Source: Bacteroidales bacterium (GTDB taxonomy: Bacteria; Bacteroidota; Bacteroidia; Bacteroidales; UBA10428). Taken from it: DNA of 40,905 bases. The notes under the pieces were generated by a model that ran no database searches, was not told where the DNA came from, and worked only from the letters and a program-made list of their open reading frames with translations. This document shows, piece by piece, positions 1-12,023 of the stretch. The position numbers and the translations under genes were made by a program. The stretch's first letter is position 1, and every line of letters begins with the position of its first letter. The stretch covers positions 1 to 40,905 of the forward strand of contig JAFGPL010000076.1 of NCBI GenBank assembly GCA_016936215.1, given 5' to 3'.

Positions 1-445
1 AAGAAACTGGATACGATATGTTTATTTGTCGTTGCATACATAAAATTTATTTTCAAAGATAATCATATTATGCAAATCTTCGGTTCAGGCATAAAGGTTT
101 GAACACTTCATCAACATGAAAAGGGGATTTGAAAATGGTTTCATAATTGAAACCACATGCAGATTGAAATATAAAAAAGTATAAGACAGGACTCCAACCC
201 TGTCAGGATTTGAAATCCTGACAGGGTTAATCATAACTAACATCTCCTCTCTCTACCATCTTCTCACGCAAAACCAACATCCCCAAACCTCACCACAACG
301 ATATAAACCCCTGCAGGGTATTTGAAAAGCCTTATGTCATGAGTGGATCACACTAATTAACAAAAATCTGTTAATCAAAATCAAATAAAATCTGATGACG
401 CGACGTTTATAATCTGTAATTTTATCAAAATTTAAAAATATACAG
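1..445. other. Intergenic region upstream of the TPR gene
   Basis: No credible gene is visible in this AT-rich stretch. It contains one long perfect palindrome (listed separately at 196-228). On the minus strand a match to the Bacteroidota -7 motif (TATCTTTG, plus-strand 54-61) could belong to a leftward gene beyond the window edge, but no -33 TTG is correctly spaced, so this is weak. Close to the TPR gene, 417-424 reads TAATTTTA, one base off TAnnTTTG, and could be its -7 element. Confidence 0.5.
196..228. repeat. Perfect 33-nt palindrome, CCCTGTCAGG family, copy 1
   Basis: Two 16-nt arms (AACCCTGTCAGGATTT and its exact reverse complement) flank a single central G at 212. A second member with a different inner sequence lies at 36073-36102. 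There is no T-run that would make it a simple terminator. It looks like a dispersed palindromic element of the REP type, able to form a hairpin or cruciform. Confidence 0.8.
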
Positions 446-3400
446 ATGACCATCAGGAATCTTCTTACCGGCTTTATCGCTTTACAGGCCGGTCTTATGG
501 CATGGGGGCAGCAATCGGCTTTCCTCATCGCGCAGGATGATTACTACGAAACCGCAATGGCTTATTATGAAAAAGGCAACTACGGCACTGCCAAGGAGTT
601 TTTTCTTAAAGCAGCCGGTAATGAGGGCTACGATAAAAACTCCGAAATCAGGGCGCGGTCGGCCTTTAATGCTGCCATGTGCGCCATCAGCCTTTTTCAC
701 GACGATGCCGAGTACCTTACCAATAAGTTTATTGGCGAATACGGTTATCATGCCCTGGTGAACGAGGCCCGGTTTCAGCTTGCAAACTATTTTTATGCAT
801 CCAAAAAATATAACAATGCGCTTGAATACTATCATGCGGTAGACAGGCAAAAACTCACGGCAGAGAAACTGTCCGAATACCATTTTAAAAAAGGTTATTG
901 CTATTTTGTAAAAGATGATTTTGACAATGCCCGCACGGCTTTTTATGAAATACTCGGCGCCGGGTCAAAATATACCTCGCCGGCAATATACTATTACGCG
1001 CATATTAATTATTCGCAGAAGAACTACCAGACAGCGCTGAATAACTTTCTAAAACTTACCGGCGACGAAACATTCGGGGCTATCGTCCCCTACTATATTA
1101 CCCAGGTTTATTTTTTGCAGAAAGATTACAAAAAGGTGATAGAATTTGCCCCCGGCTTTATGGAGAAAGTCACCGAAAAACGCGTGGCCGAGGTAGCACG
1201 CATGATTGGTGAATCGTACATGCAAACGGGTAAATATGCCGAAGCTATCCCCTATCTCGAAAAATACATGGAGAAAGCCGACTATGTGACCAAAGAAGAT
1301 AAGTACCAGGCTGCTTACGCCTATTACAAATCGGAAAGGTATGAAGAAGCAGCCGAAATGTTCGGAAAACTTTCCGGGGGCAGTTCGCTCCTTTGTCAGA
1401 ATGCCTTTTATCACCTGGCCGACTGTTACCTGAAACTCGACCGCAAACACGATGCACGCATGGCGTTTGCATCTGCGGCTAAAATGGACTATGACAAACA
1501 TGTACAGGAAGATGCAGCTTTTAATTATGCCGTGGTTACCTATGAGCTTTCTTATGTGCCGTTTAACGAAGCCATTACAGCGCTTAACGATTACATCAAA
1601 AAATATCCCTCATCGCGCCGTTCAGACGAAGCTTATAATTACCTCGTTCAGGCATATTTAACAGCAAAGAATTATAAAATGGCGCTTGAGTCAATTGAAA
1701 AGATCACCGACAAATCTCCCGAAATAAAAAAAGCATATCAGCGTATTGCTTTTTACCGTGCGCTTGAACTTATTAAGAATTTGAATTACAAAGAAGCAAT
1801 CACCCTGCTGAACAATTCCACCATGTACGGGGCTTTCGATGCCGACCTGGGTTTGCTGGCCGATTACTGGAAAGCCGAAGCCTGGTACAAACTTGGGGAT
1901 TATACCCAGGCTGTTGCAAATTACATTGCTTATGTCGGCAAACCCGGGGCATACAGGCAAAGAGAATATAACCTCGCACTTTACGGAATAGGTTATGCCA
2001 ATTTTCAACAAAAGAAGTATGCAGAAGCAGCAGAGTATTTCCGTAAATATGTTACAGAGATGAACAACGCGAAGGTCAATACTGTTGGTGATGCGCTTAA
2101 CCGCACAGGCGACTGCTTCTTTATAAGGAAAGATTATTATGCCGCCATTGATTTTTACGACCGGGGCATCGCCAACGAAACTTCTGATGTTGACTATGCC
2201 ATGTTTCAGAAAGGATTGTCACTGGGCGTATTAAATAAAGAAGAAGATAAAATTACAGTTTTGAATAACCTGTTAAGCAGTTACCCCGCTTCAAATTATG
2301 CCGATGATGCCTTGTACGAGATGGGTGTAGGCTATGTGGCATTAAACAATCCTGAAAATGCAGTAACCAATTACAGGCAAATTGTGGAAAAATATCCCAA
2401 CAGCAGCTATGTTCCGCGTGCATTGGTCAACATGGGGCTTATTTATTACAACTCAAGCCGGTATAACGAGGCCCTGAGCGTATACAAGCAGGTAATTAAA
2501 GATTACCCGGGCTCCGATGAAGCAAAGGGCGCCCTTGCAGGAATTAAAAACGTGTATATTGAACAGGGCAATGTTGACGGTTACTTCGAGTTTACCAAAA
2601 CACTCGGAACCTTTGCTCAGGTAAGCACACGCGAGCAGGACTCGTTGAGTTACATCTCGGCTGAAAACCTATACATGACAGGCGATTGTGAGAAGTCGTC
2701 GCAAAGTTTCAAACGCTATATTGAAAATTTCCCCGACGGCAGTTTCATTCTTAATGCACACTTTTATAAAGGTGATTGTAATTATCAGCTAAAACAGTAC
2801 GATGAAGCGCTTAAATCATTCGATTTTGTAATAAGCAAACCGAAAAACAATTATACAGAACAAGCTTTGCTTGGTGCCGCAAGGATAAGTTATAATAACA
2901 AGAATTATAAAAATGCGCTTGAATATTATTCAAAGCTGGCTGTATTTACTGAGACCCGCGCCAATATGCTCGAAGCCAGGATCGGACAGATGCGTTGCAA
3001 CTATTTTCTCGAAGATCATAACAAAGTAATTGAAAGTGCCAGCCTTGTACTTGAAACCGACAAGTTATCAGAGTCCCTCGAACGCGAGGCAAGGTTTAAA
3101 ATGGCAAAGGCATTGCTCGCAAACAACAGGCCGATGCTTGCCCTTGAAGAGTTTCAAAAAGTCGCCGGGGAAGTAAGCAGCATAGAAGGCGCTGAGTCGA
3201 AATACAGGGTGGCCGAGATTTATTTTAAAAGAGGAGAACTGCAGGAAGCCGATAAAATTATTGCAGGTTTTGCTGAAAAAACCACCCCACATCAATACTG
3301 GATGGCCATGAGTTTTATCCTGTGGGCCGATATTTACGCGACACAGAACGACTACTTCCAGGCTATCCAGACACTGCAAAGCATTATTGATTATTACGGC

Positions 3401-3520
3401 AACTCCAGCGACGGCATCCTCGACCTGGCACGCACCAAACATAAACAGTATTCAGACAAGCAGCAGGCTGACGAAAAGGTTGTAGAACAAAAAGATATCG
3501 AAATAAATATTGAACAGTAA
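446..3520 (+). CDS. Large periplasmic tetratricopeptide repeat protein
   Basis: The 1024-residue product starts with a signal peptide (about residues 1-22, MTIRNLLTGFIALQAGLMAWGQ) and then consists almost entirely of TPR helical hairpins, for example YYEKGNYGTAKEFFLKA near residue 40, with the recurrent pattern of Tyr/Ala/Gly and a closing Pro or Asn. No enzymatic domain is visible. TPR solenoids act as protein-binding scaffolds, and the signal peptide places it in the periplasm or on the inner face of the outer membrane. The next gene, an outer-membrane barrel protein, starts 33 bp downstream in the same direction, so the two are probably co-transcribed and may form a complex. The precise role is unknown; similar long TPR proteins are widespread in Bacteroidota. 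The ATG at 446 is used because it puts the signal peptide exactly at the N-terminus. Confidence 0.85.
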   Translation: MTIRNLLTGFIALQAGLMAWGQQSAFLIAQDDYYETAMAYYEKGNYGTAKEFFLKAAGNEGYDKNSEIRARSAFNAAMCAISLFHDDAEYLTNKFIGEYGYHALVNEARFQLANYFYASKKYNNALEYYHAVDRQKLTAEKLSEYHFKKGYCYFVKDDFDNARTAFYEILGAGSKYTSPAIYYYAHINYSQKNYQTALNNFLKLTGDETFGAIVPYYITQVYFLQKDYKKVIEFAPGFMEKVTEKRVAEVARMIGESYMQTGKYAEAIPYLEKYMEKADYVTKEDKYQAAYAYYKSERYEEAAEMFGKLSGGSSLLCQNAFYHLADCYLKLDRKHDARMAFASAAKMDYDKHVQEDAAFNYAVVTYELSYVPFNEAITALNDYIKKYPSSRRSDEAYNYLVQAYLTAKNYKMALESIEKITDKSPEIKKAYQRIAFYRALELIKNLNYKEAITLLNNSTMYGAFDADLGLLADYWKAEAWYKLGDYTQAVANYIAYVGKPGAYRQREYNLALYGIGYANFQQKKYAEAAEYFRKYVTEMNNAKVNTVGDALNRTGDCFFIRKDYYAAIDFYDRGIANETSDVDYAMFQKGLSLGVLNKEEDKITVLNNLLSSYPASNYADDALYEMGVGYVALNNPENAVTNYRQIVEKYPNSSYVPRALVNMGLIYYNSSRYNEALSVYKQVIKDYPGSDEAKGALAGIKNVYIEQGNVDGYFEFTKTLGTFAQVSTREQDSLSYISAENLYMTGDCEKSSQSFKRYIENFPDGSFILNAHFYKGDCNYQLKQYDEALKSFDFVISKPKNNYTEQALLGAARISYNNKNYKNALEYYSKLAVFTETRANMLEARIGQMRCNYFLEDHNKVIESASLVLETDKLSESLEREARFKMAKALLANNRPMLALEEFQKVAGEVSSIEGAESKYRVAEIYFKRGELQEADKIIAGFAEKTTPHQYWMAMSFILWADIYATQNDYFQAIQTLQSIIDYYGNSSDGILDLARTKHKQYSDKQQADEKVVEQKDIEINIEQ

Positions 3521-3553
3521 ATATTGATTGTATACATAAAATATTCCGGGAAA

Positions 3554-5212
3554 ATGAGAAAGAGACAATTCTTGATATTCATTATAAGCATATTATTCAA
3601 TATTAATTACTTATGCGCACAGCAGATCAGCCGTGACGTGGTGGTAGTCAAACCATACGAACCCACACTTTCAGACGTATATAAAATAAGTGTCCTGCCT
3701 GAAATAAATGATTCTGTTACAGCTAAACCAAAGTTCGATTATTCGATATTACCGGTAAGGGTAGAAGCCCCTTTTGAGCCCAAGCCAATCAACGCTGCCA
3801 AAATGGTTGGCACCCCGCTTGAAAAGCTTTACAGAAGCTATATCATGCTCGGGCTGGGAAACTATTTTACACCGGTTGCCGAATACAACATTAACTCTCT
3901 GAGGTCGAAAGACAATCTTATAGGACTTTATTTCAGGCACAGGTCTTCGGGTTCTAAAATTACCCTTGACAATGGTGATAAAGTGCCGGCAGGTTACGCT
4001 ATAAATCATGGTGAGTTGTACGGTAAGAAATTTTATGCCCACTCAAGCCTCTCTGGAAATTTCACGATAAAGTCAGATGTCATACACCATTATGGGTACA
4101 ATACCGATATTTTTCCTGATACCACACTTGATATCAAAGGAAAAGATATAAAACAAAACTATACCAGGACCGGTTTTGATTTCAGGTTCAATTCAACATA
4201 TTCCGATTCGATGCACCTGAATTACGACCTCAACCTTTCATACAACAACCTTACCGATAAATTTAAAAATTACGAAAACAGGCTGGATTTAAATACCCTT
4301 TTCAATAAAAGGTTTGGAAATAAGGTCTTTGGAATTGATCTGGGGTTAACCTATGTAGACCCCGGTAATACTGTTGATTCTTTAAACAGCACCCTTTTCA
4401 GCGCCACACCCTGGTTTTCAAGACGAAACAGCGATTATGAATTTATAGTGGGAGGAAAAATCATTGTGGCCGGGGGCAGTGAAAAAAATACCTATTTTTA
4501 TCCGCACGCCCGTTTGCAATTTAATGTTGTTGAAAAAATTCTAATTCCCTATGTCGGCATTGATGGTGATGCAACACTTAATACATACGACAGGCTTTCC
4601 AATGAAAATCCATATATCGTGCCGGCTTCGAAAGCAAAAATAACCAACAGGCTATACATCTATGGGGGCTTCAAAGGGTTGTTCAGTTCCAAATCGGGTT
4701 ATAACCTTACACTTTCATACAGCATTATCAATAATATGCCACTGTTTATCATTGATTCAACAGGAAAATACGACAACATGTTTAAGGCTGTCACCGATAA
4801 TGTAAAACTGGTAAAATATGCCGGTGAAATCTACTACGACCCCTACCCAAACCTAAATCTTTCACTCGGCGCTGCGGTAATGGGATACGACCTTGACCAC
4901 GAAAAGAAAGCCTGGCACAAACCCGATTATGAACTAACACTTGGCACAAAATACAACATCAGAAAAAAGATTTATGCCAGCCTCGACATGGCTGTAATCG
5001 GCAGCAGGTATGTTCAAAAACCAGATGAAACAGCTACAATTAAAAAGCTCAAACCGGTTTTTGACCTTAACCTTGGACTGGAATACCGCTATTCGAAGAT
5101 ACTATCGTTCTACCTGAATTTTTATAATCTTACCTCATCGGGTTATTATATCTGGCACCAGTACCCTGCCCGCAAATTGAATGTTATCGCGGGGTTTAGT
5201 TACAAAATTTAG
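3554..5212 (+). CDS. Outer-membrane beta-barrel protein without plug domain
   Basis: The open frame can be read from a TTG at 3524, but the ATG at 3554 gives a standard signal peptide (MRKRQFLIFIISILFNINYLCAQ is residues 1-23) and is chosen here, giving 552 residues. After the signal there is an extended segment of about 70 residues (RDVVVVKPYEPTLSDVYKI, then several proline-rich stretches), followed by many alternating amphipathic beta strands to a C-terminus ending in Ile (FSYKI), the pattern of a TonB-receptor-like barrel. No plug domain or carboxypeptidase-like domain is present, so it is not a complete TonB-dependent transporter. It sits right behind the TPR gene and is probably its membrane partner. 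Function unknown. Confidence 0.75.
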   Translation: MRKRQFLIFIISILFNINYLCAQQISRDVVVVKPYEPTLSDVYKISVLPEINDSVTAKPKFDYSILPVRVEAPFEPKPINAAKMVGTPLEKLYRSYIMLGLGNYFTPVAEYNINSLRSKDNLIGLYFRHRSSGSKITLDNGDKVPAGYAINHGELYGKKFYAHSSLSGNFTIKSDVIHHYGYNTDIFPDTTLDIKGKDIKQNYTRTGFDFRFNSTYSDSMHLNYDLNLSYNNLTDKFKNYENRLDLNTLFNKRFGNKVFGIDLGLTYVDPGNTVDSLNSTLFSATPWFSRRNSDYEFIVGGKIIVAGGSEKNTYFYPHARLQFNVVEKILIPYVGIDGDATLNTYDRLSNENPYIVPASKAKITNRLYIYGGFKGLFSSKSGYNLTLSYSIINNMPLFIIDSTGKYDNMFKAVTDNVKLVKYAGEIYYDPYPNLNLSLGAAVMGYDLDHEKKAWHKPDYELTLGTKYNIRKKIYASLDMAVIGSRYVQKPDETATIKKLKPVFDLNLGLEYRYSKILSFYLNFYNLTSSGYYIWHQYPARKLNVIAGFSYKI

Positions 5213-7552
<2,340 letters not shown>

Positions 7553-7553
7553 T

Positions 7554-8543
7554 ATGAAAAAAACATGGCCGCTTTTATCATTTGTATTTTACCTGTTCCC
7601 AATCCCGCTCTGTGCTCAAAGTGAACCAAAATCACTGAGCATTTCAGAATTAAGATGGGAACTTGATTATCAGATTTATCTTAAGCTGGCCAACGATTCT
7701 GCCTACAATTACGATATCAGGCAGCTTTTTCATATCACACCCAGCAATCCCGGTGATTTGTCAGATTATGTTTATTACCCTGTAAACCTTGGCGCCGACT
7801 ATATCAACAGCCTGTCGGCAAAAGAACAGCCCGCAGTGCCGGGCACAGGGCATAAAACTTTATGGAGTGCGCTGCATGCTGTGCTTGGGGGTGGATGGCC
7901 ACATTTTACCAACTGCCTTCTCTATTCGCTTGAAACCAGGCAGTTATCCCTTACAGCACCATTGATGAAACGCCCCGTTACCAAATGGAAACCCACACCC
8001 ATGACCGAATCTTACCGCAGGACCAAAGGATGGGATTATTATACACCTGTAGGCAAAAAAGAAACCATAAAAGAATATAAAATACGTGAAAGCCAAAATG
8101 AACTCGGCGACCTCTCGGGTATTCCTGCTGAATATATTGAACTAGCCCTGAAAACAAGCGATAAAGAAATCGAAAGACTGAAAGGGAAAGGTGAAAACAA
8201 TACCATTGCCAAAATTGAACTTGTAAAACTACTTTTGGGCATTAATTTTCTTGGTGAAGCACAAATCAATTATATCAGCGCCGCTGTACTCAATGCCGTT
8301 AAAAGTTATTCGGAGAACAAATTGCCATCGGTGATTATCTTTGATGAATTCGATGCCGCCGCGGTGATGTCCCTTTCAACCTCAGGATATCAGATAGATG
8401 ATATCGTCTTTAAAGAATCAGCCGGTCTTTCCGAAACTGACAAAAAATCGAGGACAGAAGCTATAGCAGGTATCATCAATAATATTAACGAATACAACCA
8501 TAACTCTTTTGTCAACAGGCTTGGCAATTACTACCGAAATTAG
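7554..8543 (+). CDS. Secreted protein of unknown function downstream of gyrB
   Basis: The ATG at 7554 comes one base after the gyrB stop, so the gene is probably translated from the gyrB message. This start gives 329 residues with a clear signal peptide (MKKTWPLLSFVFYLFPIPLCAQ); earlier in-frame starts would overlap gyrB and bury the signal. The mature protein is mixed alpha/beta, with an LGGGWPHFTNCLLYSLE segment near residue 105 and a hydrophobic SVIIFDEFDAAAVMSL segment near residue 255. I recognise no known domain or catalytic motif. Coupling of an exported protein to gyrB is unexpected and could simply reflect shared transcription. Confidence 0.75.
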   Translation: MKKTWPLLSFVFYLFPIPLCAQSEPKSLSISELRWELDYQIYLKLANDSAYNYDIRQLFHITPSNPGDLSDYVYYPVNLGADYINSLSAKEQPAVPGTGHKTLWSALHAVLGGGWPHFTNCLLYSLETRQLSLTAPLMKRPVTKWKPTPMTESYRRTKGWDYYTPVGKKETIKEYKIRESQNELGDLSGIPAEYIELALKTSDKEIERLKGKGENNTIAKIELVKLLLGINFLGEAQINYISAAVLNAVKSYSENKLPSVIIFDEFDAAAVMSLSTSGYQIDDIVFKESAGLSETDKKSRTEAIAGIINNINEYNHNSFVNRLGNYYRN

Positions 8544-8677
8544 TGTTATGTTAACTCAAAACTGGCGGATAGTCATTCCGTCCCGGTTTTTTCCGGATCA
8601 TAATCTTATGAGGTGCTGATCCCGATGCGGTCGAAACAGCATGACAATGAACATACTAAAGTTAAAATAACGTAAGT
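8544..8677. repeat. Convergent gap with degenerate inverted repeat
   Basis: The 134 bp between two convergent genes contain GTCATTCCGTCCCGG (8572-8586) and, at 8613-8645, a segment with inverted TGCTG/CAGCA ends that finishes in CAGCATGAC. Both halves resemble decayed members of the GTCAT-type repeats seen further right. It may also serve as a bidirectional transcription end, although no strong hairpin with a T-run is visible. Confidence 0.3.
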
Positions 8678-10615
8678 TCAGATTTTTATAATTTTTGAGC
8701 TTACAAACTGGTCATTCAATACGACAACAAAAATGTAACTCCCATTACTATAAGCCCTTAAATCAACCTCAAGGTTTTTTAAACGGTTTTTTGATGAATG
8801 TATAAGATTTCCAGTAGAATTAAACAGGTAATATTGATATTCAGCCGGTTGATTCCTGAAACGCACGTTCAAAACTTCTTTTACGGGATTTGGGGTTACA
8901 AGGTAAAGTTCATCAGCTTTTATATGGTCAGCAATATTAATAAAACTGTCAACCCTTGCCAGCAAATATTTGTCGGGATCGAAAACCAACCCCTGCACCG
9001 GTTGAGGTATTTTTACCTTGAATTCATTAAAATTACTGCTTTGCCTGAAAGACACCAGCGTGTCTTTTCCATCGGGAAGCTGTACCAGAAATTCAAGAAT
9101 TGTATTGAAAACCGGAGTTACAACAGATGTAGTCCCCTGAAGTGAATATATATAAAGCGTATCATTGCCTGAGAACCAGTTTATCTTATAGGTCGGATAC
9201 CCCTCACCATAAAACCACTGATTAAAAAAGGTGTCGAAATCTTTGCCGGTTTTTTGTTCAAGAGTACTTTTGAAATCTTCTGCTGAAGCATTGCTGTTGC
9301 TATATACCGACAGAAACTCTTTCAGTATTTCAAAAAAAAGATCATCATTGCTTACCTCCTGCCTGATCATATGAAGAATTGCCGCACCTTTTTTATAAGA
9401 TAAAGGCATACTGAAAATCCTGTATTCGTTGGTAAGTTCTTCAAACGGTATATAAATACTGCCACCGGCAGAACGTTTTACTGTTTTATGGGTTGAAGCC
9501 ATCCAACTGTCAGCCTCAGATTTCGTCCGTATAAATTCCAGGGCCAGGTACTCCGCATAACTGGCAAAACCTTCGTTTATCCAGATATCCTGCCAGGAAG
9601 AACAGGTTACAAGGTTACCAAACCACTGATGTGCAAGCTCGTGGGCGACAAGCCCAAAAGAGAAACCCGACAAGGTTGTCATGGTCTGGTGCTCCATACC
9701 GCCCCCCATGGGTGCCACACAATGTCCGTATTTTTCGGCATAAAACGGATATTTTCCAAACAGACTGGAAAAAGTATAAAGTATCTCTTCAGTTGCATCA
9801 ACCAGATGCTTGTTTTCACTAAAATATGCCGTGTCGTTATACATGAAGTTCTGCACCAGTACCGAGTCACTATCGGGCAAATGTGCATAGTAGCTATAAT
9901 CGAGATAATCGCCAAGGGCAAAAGATATAAGATAATAGGCAACCGGGTACTTTGATTTCCACTCATATCTAATTTTATTATCCGGCAAACTGACTTTGTC
10001 AGTCAGGATACCATTCGATCCGGCAAGAAGATGTGCATCAGTGGTAATAAATACATAAACACTGTCTGCTTTATCGGTTAAGACCTGCCGGCAGGGAAAC
10101 CAGTATTTGGCTGAGAAGGGCTCGGAGAGCGTCCATGTATATCCTTTGTTCACAGATTTATTAAATGAATTAAATATTCCTTTACGGGGATATGCCATAC
10201 CGGGTTTGGAACAATAAAAAACCGCAATTTCTGCCAATTCGTTTTTAGTAAAATCCCTCCCTAAATAAACAACCAATGAATCGGAAGAATGCCTGTAATT
10301 CAATTTGTTCGTTCCTGAAATAATTGAATCTACCTGGTAATGTCCTGAGAAATCGAGCGATACCTGTCCGGTTTTCTCACCTGTTATTTCAAAAAGCACT
10401 GTCACCGATCCGCCTAAATAAACAGAAGTGTCTGAAGCATGCAGATCGAGTTTATAAAACTTTACATCATACCCATCTGCAAAATCCCCAACGGTTTTAG
10501 AAGACGGGGAATTTATTGCAGCATTTTGTTTACCGGCACTTAACCAGAATAAACCTTTTTGGGAAAATGCAAAGTTAATTGCGAGAAACCATATTAAAAA
10601 AAACGGCTTAATCAT
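8678..10615 (-). CDS. M1 family aminopeptidase with type IX secretion sorting domain
   Basis: A zinc aminopeptidase of the M1 (gluzincin) family, exported and probably released or anchored at the cell surface. Residues 1-18 form a signal peptide. The substrate-binding motif is GGMEHQT (residues 305-311), the zinc site is HELAHQWFGN (His325, Glu326, His329) with the third ligand Glu348 in NEGF. The last 75 residues (from about VTPNPVKEVLNVRF, ending SSKIIKI) form a type A C-terminal domain recognised by the type IX secretion system. The start lies 21 bp after the galM stop, so both are probably one leftward transcript. Preferred peptide substrate cannot be told from sequence. Confidence 0.92.
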   Translation of the reverse strand: MIKPFFLIWFLAINFAFSQKGLFWLSAGKQNAAINSPSSKTVGDFADGYDVKFYKLDLHASDTSVYLGGSVTVLFEITGEKTGQVSLDFSGHYQVDSIISGTNKLNYRHSSDSLVVYLGRDFTKNELAEIAVFYCSKPGMAYPRKGIFNSFNKSVNKGYTWTLSEPFSAKYWFPCRQVLTDKADSVYVFITTDAHLLAGSNGILTDKVSLPDNKIRYEWKSKYPVAYYLISFALGDYLDYSYYAHLPDSDSVLVQNFMYNDTAYFSENKHLVDATEEILYTFSSLFGKYPFYAEKYGHCVAPMGGGMEHQTMTTLSGFSFGLVAHELAHQWFGNLVTCSSWQDIWINEGFASYAEYLALEFIRTKSEADSWMASTHKTVKRSAGGSIYIPFEELTNEYRIFSMPLSYKKGAAILHMIRQEVSNDDLFFEILKEFLSVYSNSNASAEDFKSTLEQKTGKDFDTFFNQWFYGEGYPTYKINWFSGNDTLYIYSLQGTTSVVTPVFNTILEFLVQLPDGKDTLVSFRQSSNFNEFKVKIPQPVQGLVFDPDKYLLARVDSFINIADHIKADELYLVTPNPVKEVLNVRFRNQPAEYQYYLFNSTGNLIHSSKNRLKNLEVDLRAYSNGSYIFVVVLNDQFVSSKIIKI

Positions 10616-10636
10616 ATTGGTCTAATAACTTTCAAA

Positions 10637-11677
10637 TTATTGTGCATAAACCTTGTATACTGTTTTTTGTGAATAGGTTTCCCAAGGGTTAACAATTGTT
10701 GATGGAAAATGAGGTTTATTTGGGCTATCTGGAAAATGTTGTGTTTCAAGGCAATACCCATAATATTGTTTGTATTTAACAGACCCTTTGCCAGTCATGC
10801 TCCCGTCGAAATGAATCGCTGTATATAACTGAACACCCGGTTCGGTTGTAAAAACGTCCATTTTTAAACCGGTCCTGGGTTCATACACTTCGGCAATCAG
10901 TTCAAAGGCGCCCGGTTGTTTGTTAAGTACAAAATTATGGTCATATCCGCCTATATCCATTTTCTTTATACGCTCCCCGATGGCCTTTTTTTCTGAAAAA
11001 TCAAGGTTTGTACCCTTAACAGGAGCAATCTCTCCCGTAGGTATCAGCGTTTTATCCGAAGGAGTGTAGTGGTCTGCATATATTTTAAGAACATGTTTAA
11101 GCACATCGTCAGCACATCCGTTCAGGTTGAAATAGGCATGGTTGGTAAGGTTTACATGGGTTTTTTTATCCGTGGCCGCCTTGTAGTCAATTATTAACTC
11201 ATTATGGTTGGTAAGCCGGTACGTTACCTCTACATTCAGGTTACCGGGATAGCCTTCTTCCATATCCCTGCTCAGGTAGCGAAAAATCACGCCTTTCTCA
11301 TTTGGCTGATCAATCAGGGAATAATCCCACAAGACCTTATTAAAACCGATATTACCACCATGCAGATGATTGGGCGCCTGGTTTGCTGCCAGTTTGTATT
11401 CCTTTCCGTCAAGCGAAAACAAGGCATTGGCTATTCTGTTGCCATACCTGCCGATAATTGCCCCCAGGTATGATGAATCTTCAATATATTTTTCAATATT
11501 GTCCCAGCCAAGCACGATGTCAACCATGTTGCCGTGTTTATCCGGCACAGTCCATGAAGTAACAATGCCCCCGTAATTTGTTAATTTACAAATGCTTTTA
11601 TTGTCATTTTCTATCACAATAATATCTGCCTGTCTGCCATCGCTAAGTTTACCAAAAGCTTTTACATGGATTTTCAT
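10637..11677 (-). CDS. galM: Aldose 1-epimerase (galactose mutarotase)
   Basis: Interconverts alpha and beta anomers of hexoses such as galactose and glucose, the entry step of the Leloir pathway. The 346-residue protein shows the family landmarks: YGGIVTSW, GAIIGRYGNRIA, NHLHGG (residues 103-108), the catalytic His180 in LTNHAYFNL and the catalytic Glu311 in CLETQHFPD. There is no signal peptide, so it acts in the cytoplasm. It is the first gene of a probable two-gene leftward unit with the M1 peptidase. No galK or galT lies nearby. Confidence 0.93.
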   Translation of the reverse strand: MKIHVKAFGKLSDGRQADIIVIENDNKSICKLTNYGGIVTSWTVPDKHGNMVDIVLGWDNIEKYIEDSSYLGAIIGRYGNRIANALFSLDGKEYKLAANQAPNHLHGGNIGFNKVLWDYSLIDQPNEKGVIFRYLSRDMEEGYPGNLNVEVTYRLTNHNELIIDYKAATDKKTHVNLTNHAYFNLNGCADDVLKHVLKIYADHYTPSDKTLIPTGEIAPVKGTNLDFSEKKAIGERIKKMDIGGYDHNFVLNKQPGAFELIAEVYEPRTGLKMDVFTTEPGVQLYTAIHFDGSMTGKGSVKYKQYYGYCLETQHFPDSPNKPHFPSTIVNPWETYSQKTVYKVYAQ

Positions 11678-12023
11678 GTTCCGGAATTTTTAAAAGTAAT
11701 TATTCAAAAGGGATAACCGGGTAAAAATAGAAAAATTCTTCAACTAAGAATCAGCATGAATTAAAAATATTTATAACTTTAGTCCGCCTAAAACAATCTG
11801 CAAAGCAAAAAACTGTTTTTACCACAAAACAGAAAAGAAAAGTATTAATATCCCTGAGATTACTTTTTAAGAACATACTAAATGTTTATTTATCAGATTT
11901 TCAATTTGGAAAACATTTGTCATAAAAAAGTGTTTTTACATTTTGTAAAGTTGTATTTGGCAAGAATTTTGAGCATAAAAAAGATGTTCATTAGGGCGGT
12001 ATAAATCCATAAAGAATTTGGGC
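11678..12023. other. Divergent intergenic region galM / hybrid kinase
   Basis: 346 AT-rich bases separate two divergent genes. A 15-bp inverted repeat with arms TTTACA and TGTAAA around TTT is at 11935-11949, about 75 bp before the kinase start, and could be an operator. No exact TAnnTTTG with a properly spaced TTG was found on either strand. No coding potential seen. Confidence 0.35.
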
